From positions 1-50,011 of the forward strand of contig CALGDE010000024.1 of NCBI GenBank assembly GCA_937883785.1: a DNA stretch of 50,011 nucleotides, in the 5' to 3' direction. Source of the stretch: an uncultured cyanobacterium (GTDB lineage: Bacteria > Cyanobacteriota > Cyanobacteriia > CACIAM-69d). The translations under genes and the position numbers were made by a program. The notes beneath the pieces were generated by a model. The model ran no database searches. It saw nothing but the letters and a program-made list of their open reading frames with translations, and was not told the origin of the DNA. Shown here piece after piece: positions 1 through 7,224 of this stretch (position 1 is its first letter; each line of letters opens with the position of its first letter).

Positions 1-507
1 AGGGCTAAGAGGAAGATACAGGAAGCCTTTTAGCCTTCTTGTCACCCCGTCAGCTTACGCAGTTACGAAAAGTCAAAAGAGCTGCTGATTGATGCCTATT
101 GTGAAGAAGCAAATCCCCTTAAGTCCCCGAAAATCTGGAAAGGAGCAGCGATCAGTAGCGATCGCGCCAAAGGAAATGCAGACTACTTGGTTGCCGAACG
201 TCGCGATTATTTAGAACGTCCCTACGTGTGCGTTGTGGAAGCAAAAAAGGATGATTTTGAACAGGGATTAGCCCAATGTTTAGTGGAGATGTACACCTGT
301 CAGTGGAAAAACGCAAATAGTGATTTAAAAATTGATAGCTTGGACGTCGTAACTAATGCAATCACTTAGCAATTTTATAAGCTTGATACAGGTGGAATTG
401 TTTACGAAAGCCGTCCTTATACCAGTGGTGATCCAGGTCAATTATTGGGAGTTTTAAACCATATTTTTCGCCAATGTCTTTCAAATCTTGACGTCGGTTC
501 GCAGTAA
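1..507 (+). pseudogene. Broken PD-(D/E)XK nuclease-like gene (3' part)
   Basis: One reading frame runs from the window edge to TAA at 505-507 and is interrupted by TAG at 31-33 and TAG at 367-369. Between the stops it reads SYEKSKELLIDAYCEEA, then DYLVAERRDYLERPYVCVVEAKKDDFEQGLAQCLVEM. The E-A-K-K core and the 'DFEQGLAQC' block resemble cyanobacterial restriction-endonuclease-like hypothetical proteins of the PD-(D/E)XK fold. After the second stop the same frame continues as QFYKLDTGGIVYESRPYTSGDPGQLLGVLNHIFRQC, which fits the usual C-terminus of that family. There the residue before [K/Q]FYKL is normally Trp, so TGG to TAG is the simplest explanation. The 5' part lies outside the window, so whether TAG 31 lies inside the original gene is uncertain. 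The family match is from memory, not from a search. Confidence 0.7.
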
Positions 508-597
508 AGCACCGAGAGCGCTCTGAAAACATGGCGGCGACATGTGACGGGATATGGCGGTAAGTTTAAGCGTGCAGAGGTTTAGGGCGTAAGACCG

Positions 598-2286
598 TTG
601 GCTAATTCAGAGGTGGGTGCAATTTCAGAATCAACGTTGGCAACATCAGAGTCACCGGTTTGGTTTGATCCGGAGTGGTTGGATGGCACGGTGCCGGCAT
701 CGAAAGAGCAGGCGGAGGATGCACAAGCTGCGGCTGATGATTGGATGCTGGACTGGTTTTACACGGTGATTGAAACCATTCCGAATCGCCCCTGGACCTA
801 TCAAGCTTTGGGACTGTTTTGCCATGATCGCGATCCCAAAATTGCCCTCGCTGCCTATTCCCAAGCCCTGTTTCGCAATCCCAACCAGCCAGATTTACTG
901 ATGCAGGCGGCGGGGTTGGCGGTGTTGCAGAAAAAAACGGCGATCGCCCAAGATTTCTATCACCAAGCCATTGGCTGTTTGCCCAACCGTCCGGAGCCCT
1001 TTTATAACCTGGGGCGAATGGCGGGGAACGCAGGCGAAAATCATCGGGCGATCGTGCTCTATTCCCAGGCGTTGCTGCGGGATCCAAACCTACTGCCCGT
1101 GTATTTTGCCCTGGGGGATGCCTGGGGGCGGGTGGGAGATTGGCAGCGAGCCTATGGCACCTACCGCGCGGCGCAACAGCCTCAGTTTCCCCCGGTGCCC
1201 CAGGCGGCGGCTCGGGAAGGACACGCGCTGAATCAATTAGGAGATCTGGCGGGGGCGATCGCGGCGTACGACCGAGCGGTGGAAATGGCTCCGGCATCGG
1301 TGGAGCATCGCTGTAGCTTTTCCCTATTGTTATTGGCGGCGGGACAGTGGCAGCGAGGCTGGGCGGAGTACCACTGGCGCTTAAAGCAAGAGTATTTTCG
1401 CGAGGTGGTCATGGACTGTCAGCCCCTATGGCAAGGGGAGTCGCTGGCAGGCAAAACCATTTTGGTGCGCAGCGAACAGGGGCTAGGGGATACGATTCAG
1501 TTTTGTCGATATTTGCCCCAGCTCAAGGCGGCGGCGCGGCTGATTTTTCGCGGGCGGCAATGTTTACGAGAGCTAGTGATGACATTGGGCTGCGTGGATC
1601 GTTTCGTGGATTGGGATGAGTCCTTGGATGGGGTTGTTTACGATGTGGGGGTGCCCCTAATGAGTCTGCCCCGTTTCTTTGCCCCGGAACCGGCGATCGC
1701 CCAAACCCAAACCGCCTCTAACTCGGTTTATCTTTCGGTACCGCACAGCGCCAAAAACTTCACCCTCCCCCCTTCCACTTCTCCCACAGCCCGCACCAAA
1801 ATTGGCATTGTGTGGGCTAGCGGCCACCGGGATTTATCAGACTTAGTGGACCAGTATCGCCAAAAAACCTGTGACCTCACCCAGCTAATGGGGGCAATTG
1901 ACCATCCCCAGATACAACCATATTCCCTACAGGTGGGGCGCGATGTGCCCACGGGACAGCCCTTCTTTGACGATGGACAGCTAATCGACTTAAGCAAGTC
2001 CCTCACCAGCTTTTCAGAGACGGCGGCGGCGATCGCCCAGCTCGACTTAGTAATTTCTGTGGATACGGCAGTGGCGCACCTGGCGGGAGCCCTGGGGAAG
2101 CCTGTGTGGATTTTGCTGCCCTGGCTCGCGGACTGGCGATGGTTGCGGAACCGCCCCCACAGCGTTTGGTACACTAGCGATCGCCTATTTCGTCAGCCCG
2201 CCGTTGATGACTGGGACACCGTTTACCAAATGATTCACGACGCCCTTTACCAAGCTCTTGGGGCGGAGCAACTTGTGACCGAGTAA
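598..2286 (+). CDS. TPR protein with C-terminal glycosyltransferase-9-like domain
   Basis: The 562-residue protein has tetratricopeptide repeats over about residues 60-275, seen as recurring A-x-x-x-Y-x-x-A-L...P-N/D patterns such as AAYSQALFRNPNQPDLL and VLYSQALLRDPNLLPVYFAL. A C-terminal domain follows, with VRSEQGLGDTIQFCRYLPQL near 290 and SVDTAVAHLAGALGKPVWIL near 487. These two motifs are typical of the ADP-heptose:LPS heptosyltransferase-like (GT9-type) module found behind TPRs in cyanobacterial proteins. Expected role: protein-binding scaffold with possible sugar transfer; the substrate is unknown. The first codon is TTG at 598 with only a distant AGAGG at 576-580. GTG 613 or ATG 745 (Met50) are possible alternatives, and the TPRs begin just after Met50. 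The 3' end lies in a short imperfect tandem repeat. Confidence 0.8.
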   Translation: MANSEVGAISESTLATSESPVWFDPEWLDGTVPASKEQAEDAQAAADDWMLDWFYTVIETIPNRPWTYQALGLFCHDRDPKIALAAYSQALFRNPNQPDLLMQAAGLAVLQKKTAIAQDFYHQAIGCLPNRPEPFYNLGRMAGNAGENHRAIVLYSQALLRDPNLLPVYFALGDAWGRVGDWQRAYGTYRAAQQPQFPPVPQAAAREGHALNQLGDLAGAIAAYDRAVEMAPASVEHRCSFSLLLLAAGQWQRGWAEYHWRLKQEYFREVVMDCQPLWQGESLAGKTILVRSEQGLGDTIQFCRYLPQLKAAARLIFRGRQCLRELVMTLGCVDRFVDWDESLDGVVYDVGVPLMSLPRFFAPEPAIAQTQTASNSVYLSVPHSAKNFTLPPSTSPTARTKIGIVWASGHRDLSDLVDQYRQKTCDLTQLMGAIDHPQIQPYSLQVGRDVPTGQPFFDDGQLIDLSKSLTSFSETAAAIAQLDLVISVDTAVAHLAGALGKPVWILLPWLADWRWLRNRPHSVWYTSDRLFRQPAVDDWDTVYQMIHDALYQALGAEQLVTE

Positions 2287-2318
2287 CTTGCGACAAAGTG
2301 ACCTTGCGACAAAGTTAC
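2271..2318 (+). repeat. Imperfect 15-bp tandem repeat across a stop codon
   Basis: Three adjacent related units (2271-2285, 2286-2300, 2301-2318) share the pattern ACTTGnGACnnAGTn. The stop TAA of the upstream gene (2284-2286) spans the junction of units 1 and 2. In frame after the stop the sequence reads Leu-Ala-Thr-Lys-stop, echoing the Leu-Val-Thr-Glu-stop of the gene itself. It looks like a local duplication of the gene's 3' end. Confidence 0.7.
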
Positions 2319-2632
2319 AGGAGCCTGCCCTTGCCCTTCCACTGACCTTTGATTGAAGGAGGTGTTTGCAGGGCTGACTCAACGAAGGTGCAACGTGTTT
2401 ATGAAACAAAAATTTCCCTGACACAATCAACACTATTGTCCGTAATTTTTGTGGAACGTGCGTTCGTGGAATTTACGGGTGATTGACCTATTGCACCGGC
2501 TTTTGCTTCGTTTTTTTAAGAATTAGTGCAGGCAAAATTGCATCTGTCACGCATATCCTGTCTTTGCAAAATGAAGCAGCTAATGTAGAAATACGCCTGC
2601 GTTTGCTTCCCCACCTATCCCCGTCTACAGGT
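2319..2632. other. Intergenic region, no supported gene
   Basis: This is the region between the TPR gene and the protease. The protease frame stays open upstream to TTG 2483, but that 50-residue extension (MTYCTGFCFVFLRISAGK...) has no obvious function, and the ATG at 2633 followed by a signal-like segment is a better start. I see no RNA gene and no strong terminator here. Confidence 0.5.
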
Positions 2633-4168
2633 ATGGCTCTATTCCCCATTCAGTCATCCATCGCTCCCCTTGGATCGACTCAAAACCCTATCCAACTTTC
2701 CCCTCACGGTTCCCCTGCAAATCGTAAACGGACCGTGGGCGATCGCCTGCTGCTCAAAGCCCTAAGCTTACCCCTAGGGGCTTTGCTGGGGCTCGGCTTT
2801 TTAGGAAACATCCCCGCCACCGCCCTGCCAGTGGTGCCCCAAGCCCAACGCAGCAATGCCGAAGAAACCAATATTCGGGTTTACCAAAAAGCCAGCCCAG
2901 CGGTGGTGTCCATTGAAGCGGGACAAGGCACCGGCAGCGGCGTGATCATCGACAGCGATGGCTTAATTATTACCAACGCCCATGTGTTGCGCGGCGCTCG
3001 CTCAGGGGGCATTACGGTGGTGCTGTCCAACAATCAGCGCTACAACGCCCGCCTGCTAGGAGTGGGTCAAAACGGCTTGGATTTAGCCTTACTCAAAGTG
3101 GATGCCACCAACTTGCCCACCGTTGAGTTTGCGCCACCTGGATCGGTACAGGTGGGACAGCGAGCCTTCGCCATTGGCAATCCCTTCGGGCGATTCCAGG
3201 GCACCTTTACGGCGGGGCTGGTGAGCCGTTTGGACCGACAGCGAGGGCTGATCCAAACGGACGCAGCTATCAATCCCGGCAACTCCGGGGGAGCGTTGCT
3301 AGACAGCCAGGGGCGACTTATTGGTATCAATACGTCGATTTTTACCGGGCGATCTGACGGTAATATTGGCATCGGTTTTGCTATTTCCACAGACCAGGTG
3401 CAGCCCTTTTTAGCCTCTGCCCGGTCGGGGCGACTGCCCACTACGGCTCAGGGGGTGCGCGCCAGCCGGTCGTTGGCTTTGAACGGCTCCGTCATTCGTG
3501 GGGGATTACAGGGGGGCGATCGCCAACTGCCCTTTGATAACAGCTATTACGACGCTTATACCTTCGAAGGGCGAGCGGGGCAGAGCATTTGGGCTGAACT
3601 AACCAGCTCGGACTTTGAACCGTACTTAATTTTGCTGGACTCGAACGGTCGCGACTTGGTGCAGTCAGGACCGCGAGACGGCAGCAGTACCGCTCGCCTG
3701 GTGGAAACTTTGCCCAGCAGCGGCACCTACCGCATTTATGTGAACAGCCGAATGCCTGGACAAACGGGCGCCTATGCGCTACGGGGGCAGCTGGGGGACA
3801 ATCCGTCAGCCCGCCCTCGCCCTAATCCGTCCGACGACGCTAACGTGCTGTTTACCCATGCCGGTCAGCTGGATCGTAGTTCTCGCACCTTAAATCGCGA
3901 TGGCAGCGCCTTTGACGATTTTTATTTTCGGGGGCGAGCTGGGGAGCGGGTGGTGATTAATTTAGACAGCCCTGATTTTGATACGTACCTGGTGCTGGTG
4001 GATCCTAGCGGCGAACTTTTAGGTAGCAATGATGATCGCGCCGATCGCAACACCAACTCCACCGTGGAAGTGGTATTGCCGGTGGACGGTGCCTATCGGG
4101 TCATCATCAATGCCTACCAGGCGGGACAACTGGGACGCTATCAACTGGTGGGACGTAAACAACGTTAG
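2633..4168 (+). CDS. Exported trypsin-like serine protease with two PPC-like domains
   Basis: The 511-residue protein (from ATG 2633) belongs to the Deg/HtrA-like S1 protease group. A hydrophobic stretch near residues 42-62 (LLLKALSLPLGALLGLGFLG) ends at a plausible signal cleavage region (PATALP). The catalytic triad is visible: His117 in IITNAHVL, Asp150 in GLDLALLKV and Ser218 in NPGNSGGALL. No PDZ domain follows, unlike HhoA/HhoB/HtrA. Instead two repeats of about 100 residues begin with SRSLALNGSVIRGGLQGGDRQ and (after residue 400) FTHAGQLDRSSRTLNRDGS. Each contains a D-x-Y-x-F-x-G-R-A-G-x-x-V core and a P-Y/TYL-I/VLLD-S strand, as in pre-peptidase C-terminal (PPC) domains. Inferred role: periplasmic or extracellular protein quality control, with PPC domains perhaps acting in secretion or binding. 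Confidence 0.85.
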   Translation: MALFPIQSSIAPLGSTQNPIQLSPHGSPANRKRTVGDRLLLKALSLPLGALLGLGFLGNIPATALPVVPQAQRSNAEETNIRVYQKASPAVVSIEAGQGTGSGVIIDSDGLIITNAHVLRGARSGGITVVLSNNQRYNARLLGVGQNGLDLALLKVDATNLPTVEFAPPGSVQVGQRAFAIGNPFGRFQGTFTAGLVSRLDRQRGLIQTDAAINPGNSGGALLDSQGRLIGINTSIFTGRSDGNIGIGFAISTDQVQPFLASARSGRLPTTAQGVRASRSLALNGSVIRGGLQGGDRQLPFDNSYYDAYTFEGRAGQSIWAELTSSDFEPYLILLDSNGRDLVQSGPRDGSSTARLVETLPSSGTYRIYVNSRMPGQTGAYALRGQLGDNPSARPRPNPSDDANVLFTHAGQLDRSSRTLNRDGSAFDDFYFRGRAGERVVINLDSPDFDTYLVLVDPSGELLGSNDDRADRNTNSTVEVVLPVDGAYRVIINAYQAGQLGRYQLVGRKQR

Positions 4169-4216
4169 TGAATGTCCCAATCGAGGTATCTCAAGCTGCC
4201 CTAATTGGGGCATTCA
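4169..4216 (+). terminator. Stem-loop directly after the protease gene
   Basis: Arms TGAATGTCCCAAT (4169-4181) and ATTGGGGCATTCA (4204-4216) pair over 13 positions with one G-T wobble, around a 22-nt loop. The left arm begins right after the stop codon. No T-run follows, so this may be a processing or pausing structure rather than a classical intrinsic terminator. Confidence 0.5.
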
Positions 4217-4296
4217 GAACTGTGCGCCCGCCTTACGTTAGGCTAGGGGACTGAAGTTGCCAAGGGCAGTTTAGATATTACTGAGAGGGGATAAGC

Positions 4297-5787
4297 ATGC
4301 AGTTGCACGCTGTGGAAACGACCGCGATCGCCTGGAGCGGCACTGGTTTGGCGATCGGGCTGTGGCAAGGACAAATCGACCTGCCGGGGGATTTGGCTAA
4401 GCTGGACGAACGGCTAGGGGGCACCCTGTCGGAAATTATTGAAGAGGCGTCCTTTACGGGCAAGGCAAAGAGCGTGCTGGCGGCGCGGGTCGGCTCTGGG
4501 GACGTGCGCAAAGTGATTGTGGTGGGCTTGGGTGACCCTGACAAAGCAAGCCTGGAAACCTTACGGCAGGCGGCCGGAGCGGTGGCCAAGCGGGCGCGGT
4601 CGGAGAAATGCCATTCCTTGGGACTATCCTTGCCGGTGATTGGCGACGACCCAGCGGCCAGCGTTCAGGCCATTAGCGAAGGCATTCAGCTCGCCCTTTA
4701 CAAGGACAGTCGCTTTAAGTCTGGAGATGACGATAAAGATAAGAAAAACAACCCAGAAACCATTGAGCTACTGTTGCCGGATGTGGACGGGGCGATCGCT
4801 AAAGATGCCCTATCCCAAGCGAACTCCGTTGTGGCGGGAACCCTGTTGGCACGGGAACTCGTGGCGGCTCCGGCCAATGTGGTAACCCCCGTTTCCATGG
4901 CGCAAATGGCGAAGGATATGGCCCAGGAGCACGGCTTGGAAGTGAAAGTGTTGGGGCAAGAAGAGTGCGAAGCCCTGGGGATGGGCTCGTTTCTGGGAGT
5001 GGCCATGGCGTCCGATTTGCCCCCCCAGTTTATTCACTTGATTTATCGTCCCAAAGGCACCCCTCGTAAAAAGGTGGGCATTGTGGGCAAAGGACTAACC
5101 TTTGACTCAGGGGGCTTAAATATTAAAGCGGGAGCCGGCAGCGGTATCGCCATGATGAAAACCGACATGGGGGGCGCTGGGGCTACCTTTGGGGCCGCTA
5201 AGGCGATCGCCTTGCTGCAGCCTGACGTGGAAGTGCACTTTATTTCCGCCGCTACCGAAAATATGATCAGCGGTCGCGCCATGCGCCCGGGGGATATTTT
5301 GACCGCCTCCAACGGTAAAACCATTGAGGTGAACAATACCGACGCCGAAGGACGCTTGACCCTGGCGGATGCCTTAGTATTTGCCGATAAGCTGGGGCTA
5401 GACGCCATGGTGGACCTGGCTACCTTAACGGGAGCCTGTGTGGTGGCCCTGGGCAACTCTATTGCTGGAATCTGGAGCCCTGATGAAGAGCTTGCCCAGT
5501 CCCTGGTTAGCGCCGGCAAGCAGGCGGGCGAACAACTGTGGGCAATGCCCATGGAACCCAGCTATTTCGACGGACTGAAGTCGGTAGTCGCAGATATGAA
5601 AAATACGGGACCTCGTCCCGGTGGAGCCATTACCGCCTCTCTATTTTTGGAGCAGTTTGTGGAAACTACCCCCTGGGCGCATATCGACGTGGCGGGTCCC
5701 GTGTGGACCGACGGCGGCTCCGGCATTAATCCGGCGGGGGCAACGGGGTTCGGCGTTCGTACCCTAGTGAACTGGGTTCTGTCCTAA
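4297..5787 (+). CDS. pepA: Leucyl aminopeptidase (M17, PepA)
   Basis: The 496-residue cytosolic metallo-exopeptidase removes N-terminal residues, preferring Leu, in peptide turnover. The M17 signature [14 protein letters not shown] is at about residues 346-359. The metal-ligand region [15 protein letters not shown] (near 263-277) and the downstream M(K)TDMGGA are intact, so both metal sites look complete. Length is normal for the family (480-510). The ATG is preceded by GAGAGGGGAT, a good Shine-Dalgarno 7-8 nt upstream, which fixes the start. An acidic/lysine-rich insertion ([12 protein letters not shown], about 146-157) lies between the N-terminal and catalytic domains. The gene stands alone between a secreted protease and a hydrolase on the same strand. 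Confidence 0.95.
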   Translation: MQLHAVETTAIAWSGTGLAIGLWQGQIDLPGDLAKLDERLGGTLSEIIEEASFTGKAKSVLAARVGSGDVRKVIVVGLGDPDKASLETLRQAAGAVAKRARSEKCHSLGLSLPVIGDDPAASVQAISEGIQLALYKDSRFKSGDDDKDKKNNPETIELLLPDVDGAIAKDALSQANSVVAGTLLARELVAAPANVVTPVSMAQMAKDMAQEHGLEVKVLGQEECEALGMGSFLGVAMASDLPPQFIHLIYRPKGTPRKKVGIVGKGLTFDSGGLNIKAGAGSGIAMMKTDMGGAGATFGAAKAIALLQPDVEVHFISAATENMISGRAMRPGDILTASNGKTIEVNNTDAEGRLTLADALVFADKLGLDAMVDLATLTGACVVALGNSIAGIWSPDEELAQSLVSAGKQAGEQLWAMPMEPSYFDGLKSVVADMKNTGPRPGGAITASLFLEQFVETTPWAHIDVAGPVWTDGGSGINPAGATGFGVRTLVNWVLS

Positions 5788-5872
5788 GCTATTAAAAAAT
5801 GTAGAGTGCCAGTGCCTGGGGCTTCTCGCTTGTAGCGATCCCTACAGCTATTGCCTGAATGACGTCAGTTGA

Positions 5873-5891
5873 AAGCAAGTTCTTCTTGCTT
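5873..5891. repeat. Small inverted repeat
   Basis: AAGCAAG (5873-5879) and CTTGCTT (5885-5891) are perfect 7-bp arms around TTCTT, in the gap between pepA and the hydrolase. No T-run is attached. A short direct repeat TTTGATCTCAA follows near 5920-5950. The role is unknown. Confidence 0.4.
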
Positions 5892-6024
5892 GAAGAGGGA
5901 GGTTGGATCCAAACTTTGTGTTTGATCTCAAGCTTGTTTTTGATCTCAACGATGTCTTAAGGGCATGCTGGCACCCTTCGAAATAAACGGTAAGGGACCC
6001 ATAGGCCGGACGCACAAACCCACC

Positions 6025-7224
6025 ATGACCAACAATATTGACCTGCTATCGGGCTCTCTCAGGGAACCTGTTGCTCAGCCCGTTGCCACCCAGTTTCCGG
6101 CTTGTCCCTACCAGTGGCAGTGGCGTGGATTTCGTATTTGTTACCAACAAATGGGGGACTCGGGACCAGCGGTATTGCTGGTGCACGGTTTTGGCGCGTC
6201 CTGGCGACATTGGCGAAAAAATGTACCCCTGTTGGCAGAAAGCTGTCGAGTTTTTGCGATCGATCTACTGGGCTTTGGCGGATCCGATAAGCCCGACCCG
6301 GCGGATCCTGGATATACCTTTGAAACATGGTCCCAACAGCTTCAGGCATTTACCCAGGAAGTGATCGGCGAGCCCACGTTTTTGGTGGGAAATTCCATTG
6401 GCTGTGTGGTGGCTTTGCAGACGGCGGTGGATGCCCCGGATTTAGTGCGCGGTGTGTGGATGCTAAATTGCTCCCTGCGGCTGCTTCATGATCGCCGTTT
6501 AGCCACCCAGCCCTGGTTTAAGCGCATGGGCGCACCGATTTTGCAGTCGGTGTTGAAGCGCCGGGCGATCGGGCACTGGTTTTTTCGCCAGCTTGCCCGC
6601 CCCAAAACCGTAAAAAATATCCTGACCCAGGCGTATTACAAAGCGGAAGCGGTTACCGATGAGTTGGTGGATATTTTGATGGAGCCAGCAGGGGACCCAG
6701 GAGCCGCCGACGTGTTTCTTGCCTTTACGGGCTACTCCCAGGGACCGTTGCCGGAGGATTTATTGCAAACCTTGAGTGATTCTCCTGATCCCTGCCCTGT
6801 TGCTATCCTGTGGGGCACCGAAGACCCCTGGGAGCCGGTGGAAATGGGGCGCCAGTTTGAGCAATATGCCTGCGTGGAAAAATTTGTTGCCCTAGAGGAT
6901 GCTGGGCACTGCCCCCAGGACGAAGCGCCGGAGATTGTTAACTACTGGGTGCGAGATTGGATTTTATGGAAGGCGGATCAGTTGCCGGGGGTGCCAGAGG
7001 TGTCAACGGGCGATCGCGTCATCATTGAAACCCAGCGTCCTGATGGCGATCCTCAGTGGAATGGTCAAAAGGGAACCGTGGCTCATGTGGGTCGGCGAGC
7101 CATTACCGTTATCCTCGACAGGTTAGACAGTGACAATAGTTTGGTGGAAGGTGAGCGTCAGCATTTCTACCGGGAAGATATCCGTGTTCTAGCTCACGAG
7201 GAGAGTGCCCGGGAGAATCCCTAG
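6025..7224 (+). CDS. Alpha/beta hydrolase with C-terminal SH3-like extension
   Basis: The protein is 399 residues from ATG 6025; the frame is open upstream to 5965 but ATG 6025 (MTNNIDLLSG) is the first good Met. The hydrolase core shows the oxyanion strand VLLVHGFGASWRHW, nucleophile Ser124 in LVGNSIGCVV, the acid strand in ILWGTEDPWEP and His295 in DAGHCPQDE, so the catalytic triad is complete. Cyanobacterial hydrolases of this kind usually end about 20-30 residues after the His. Here about 75 extra residues (from about 325) read GDRVIIETQ...NGQKGTVAHVGRRAITVILD, which looks like a small beta-barrel (KOW/SH3-like) domain. Substrate unknown. The stop codon overlaps the convergent GGDEF-EAL gene by 4 nt. 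Confidence 0.85.
   Translation: MTNNIDLLSGSLREPVAQPVATQFPACPYQWQWRGFRICYQQMGDSGPAVLLVHGFGASWRHWRKNVPLLAESCRVFAIDLLGFGGSDKPDPADPGYTFETWSQQLQAFTQEVIGEPTFLVGNSIGCVVALQTAVDAPDLVRGVWMLNCSLRLLHDRRLATQPWFKRMGAPILQSVLKRRAIGHWFFRQLARPKTVKNILTQAYYKAEAVTDELVDILMEPAGDPGAADVFLAFTGYSQGPLPEDLLQTLSDSPDPCPVAILWGTEDPWEPVEMGRQFEQYACVEKFVALEDAGHCPQDEAPEIVNYWVRDWILWKADQLPGVPEVSTGDRVIIETQRPDGDPQWNGQKGTVAHVGRRAITVILDRLDSDNSLVEGERQHFYREDIRVLAHEESARENP

Noticed and set aside
602-1297. 231-codon minus-strand frame within the TPR gene
   Set aside because: It is very rich in Pro and Arg, a shadow of the G/C-rich TPR gene on the other strand.
5788-6024. Possible additional small photosystem gene after pepA
   Set aside because: I read the gap on both strands and found no frame like psbM, petN, psbT or similar.
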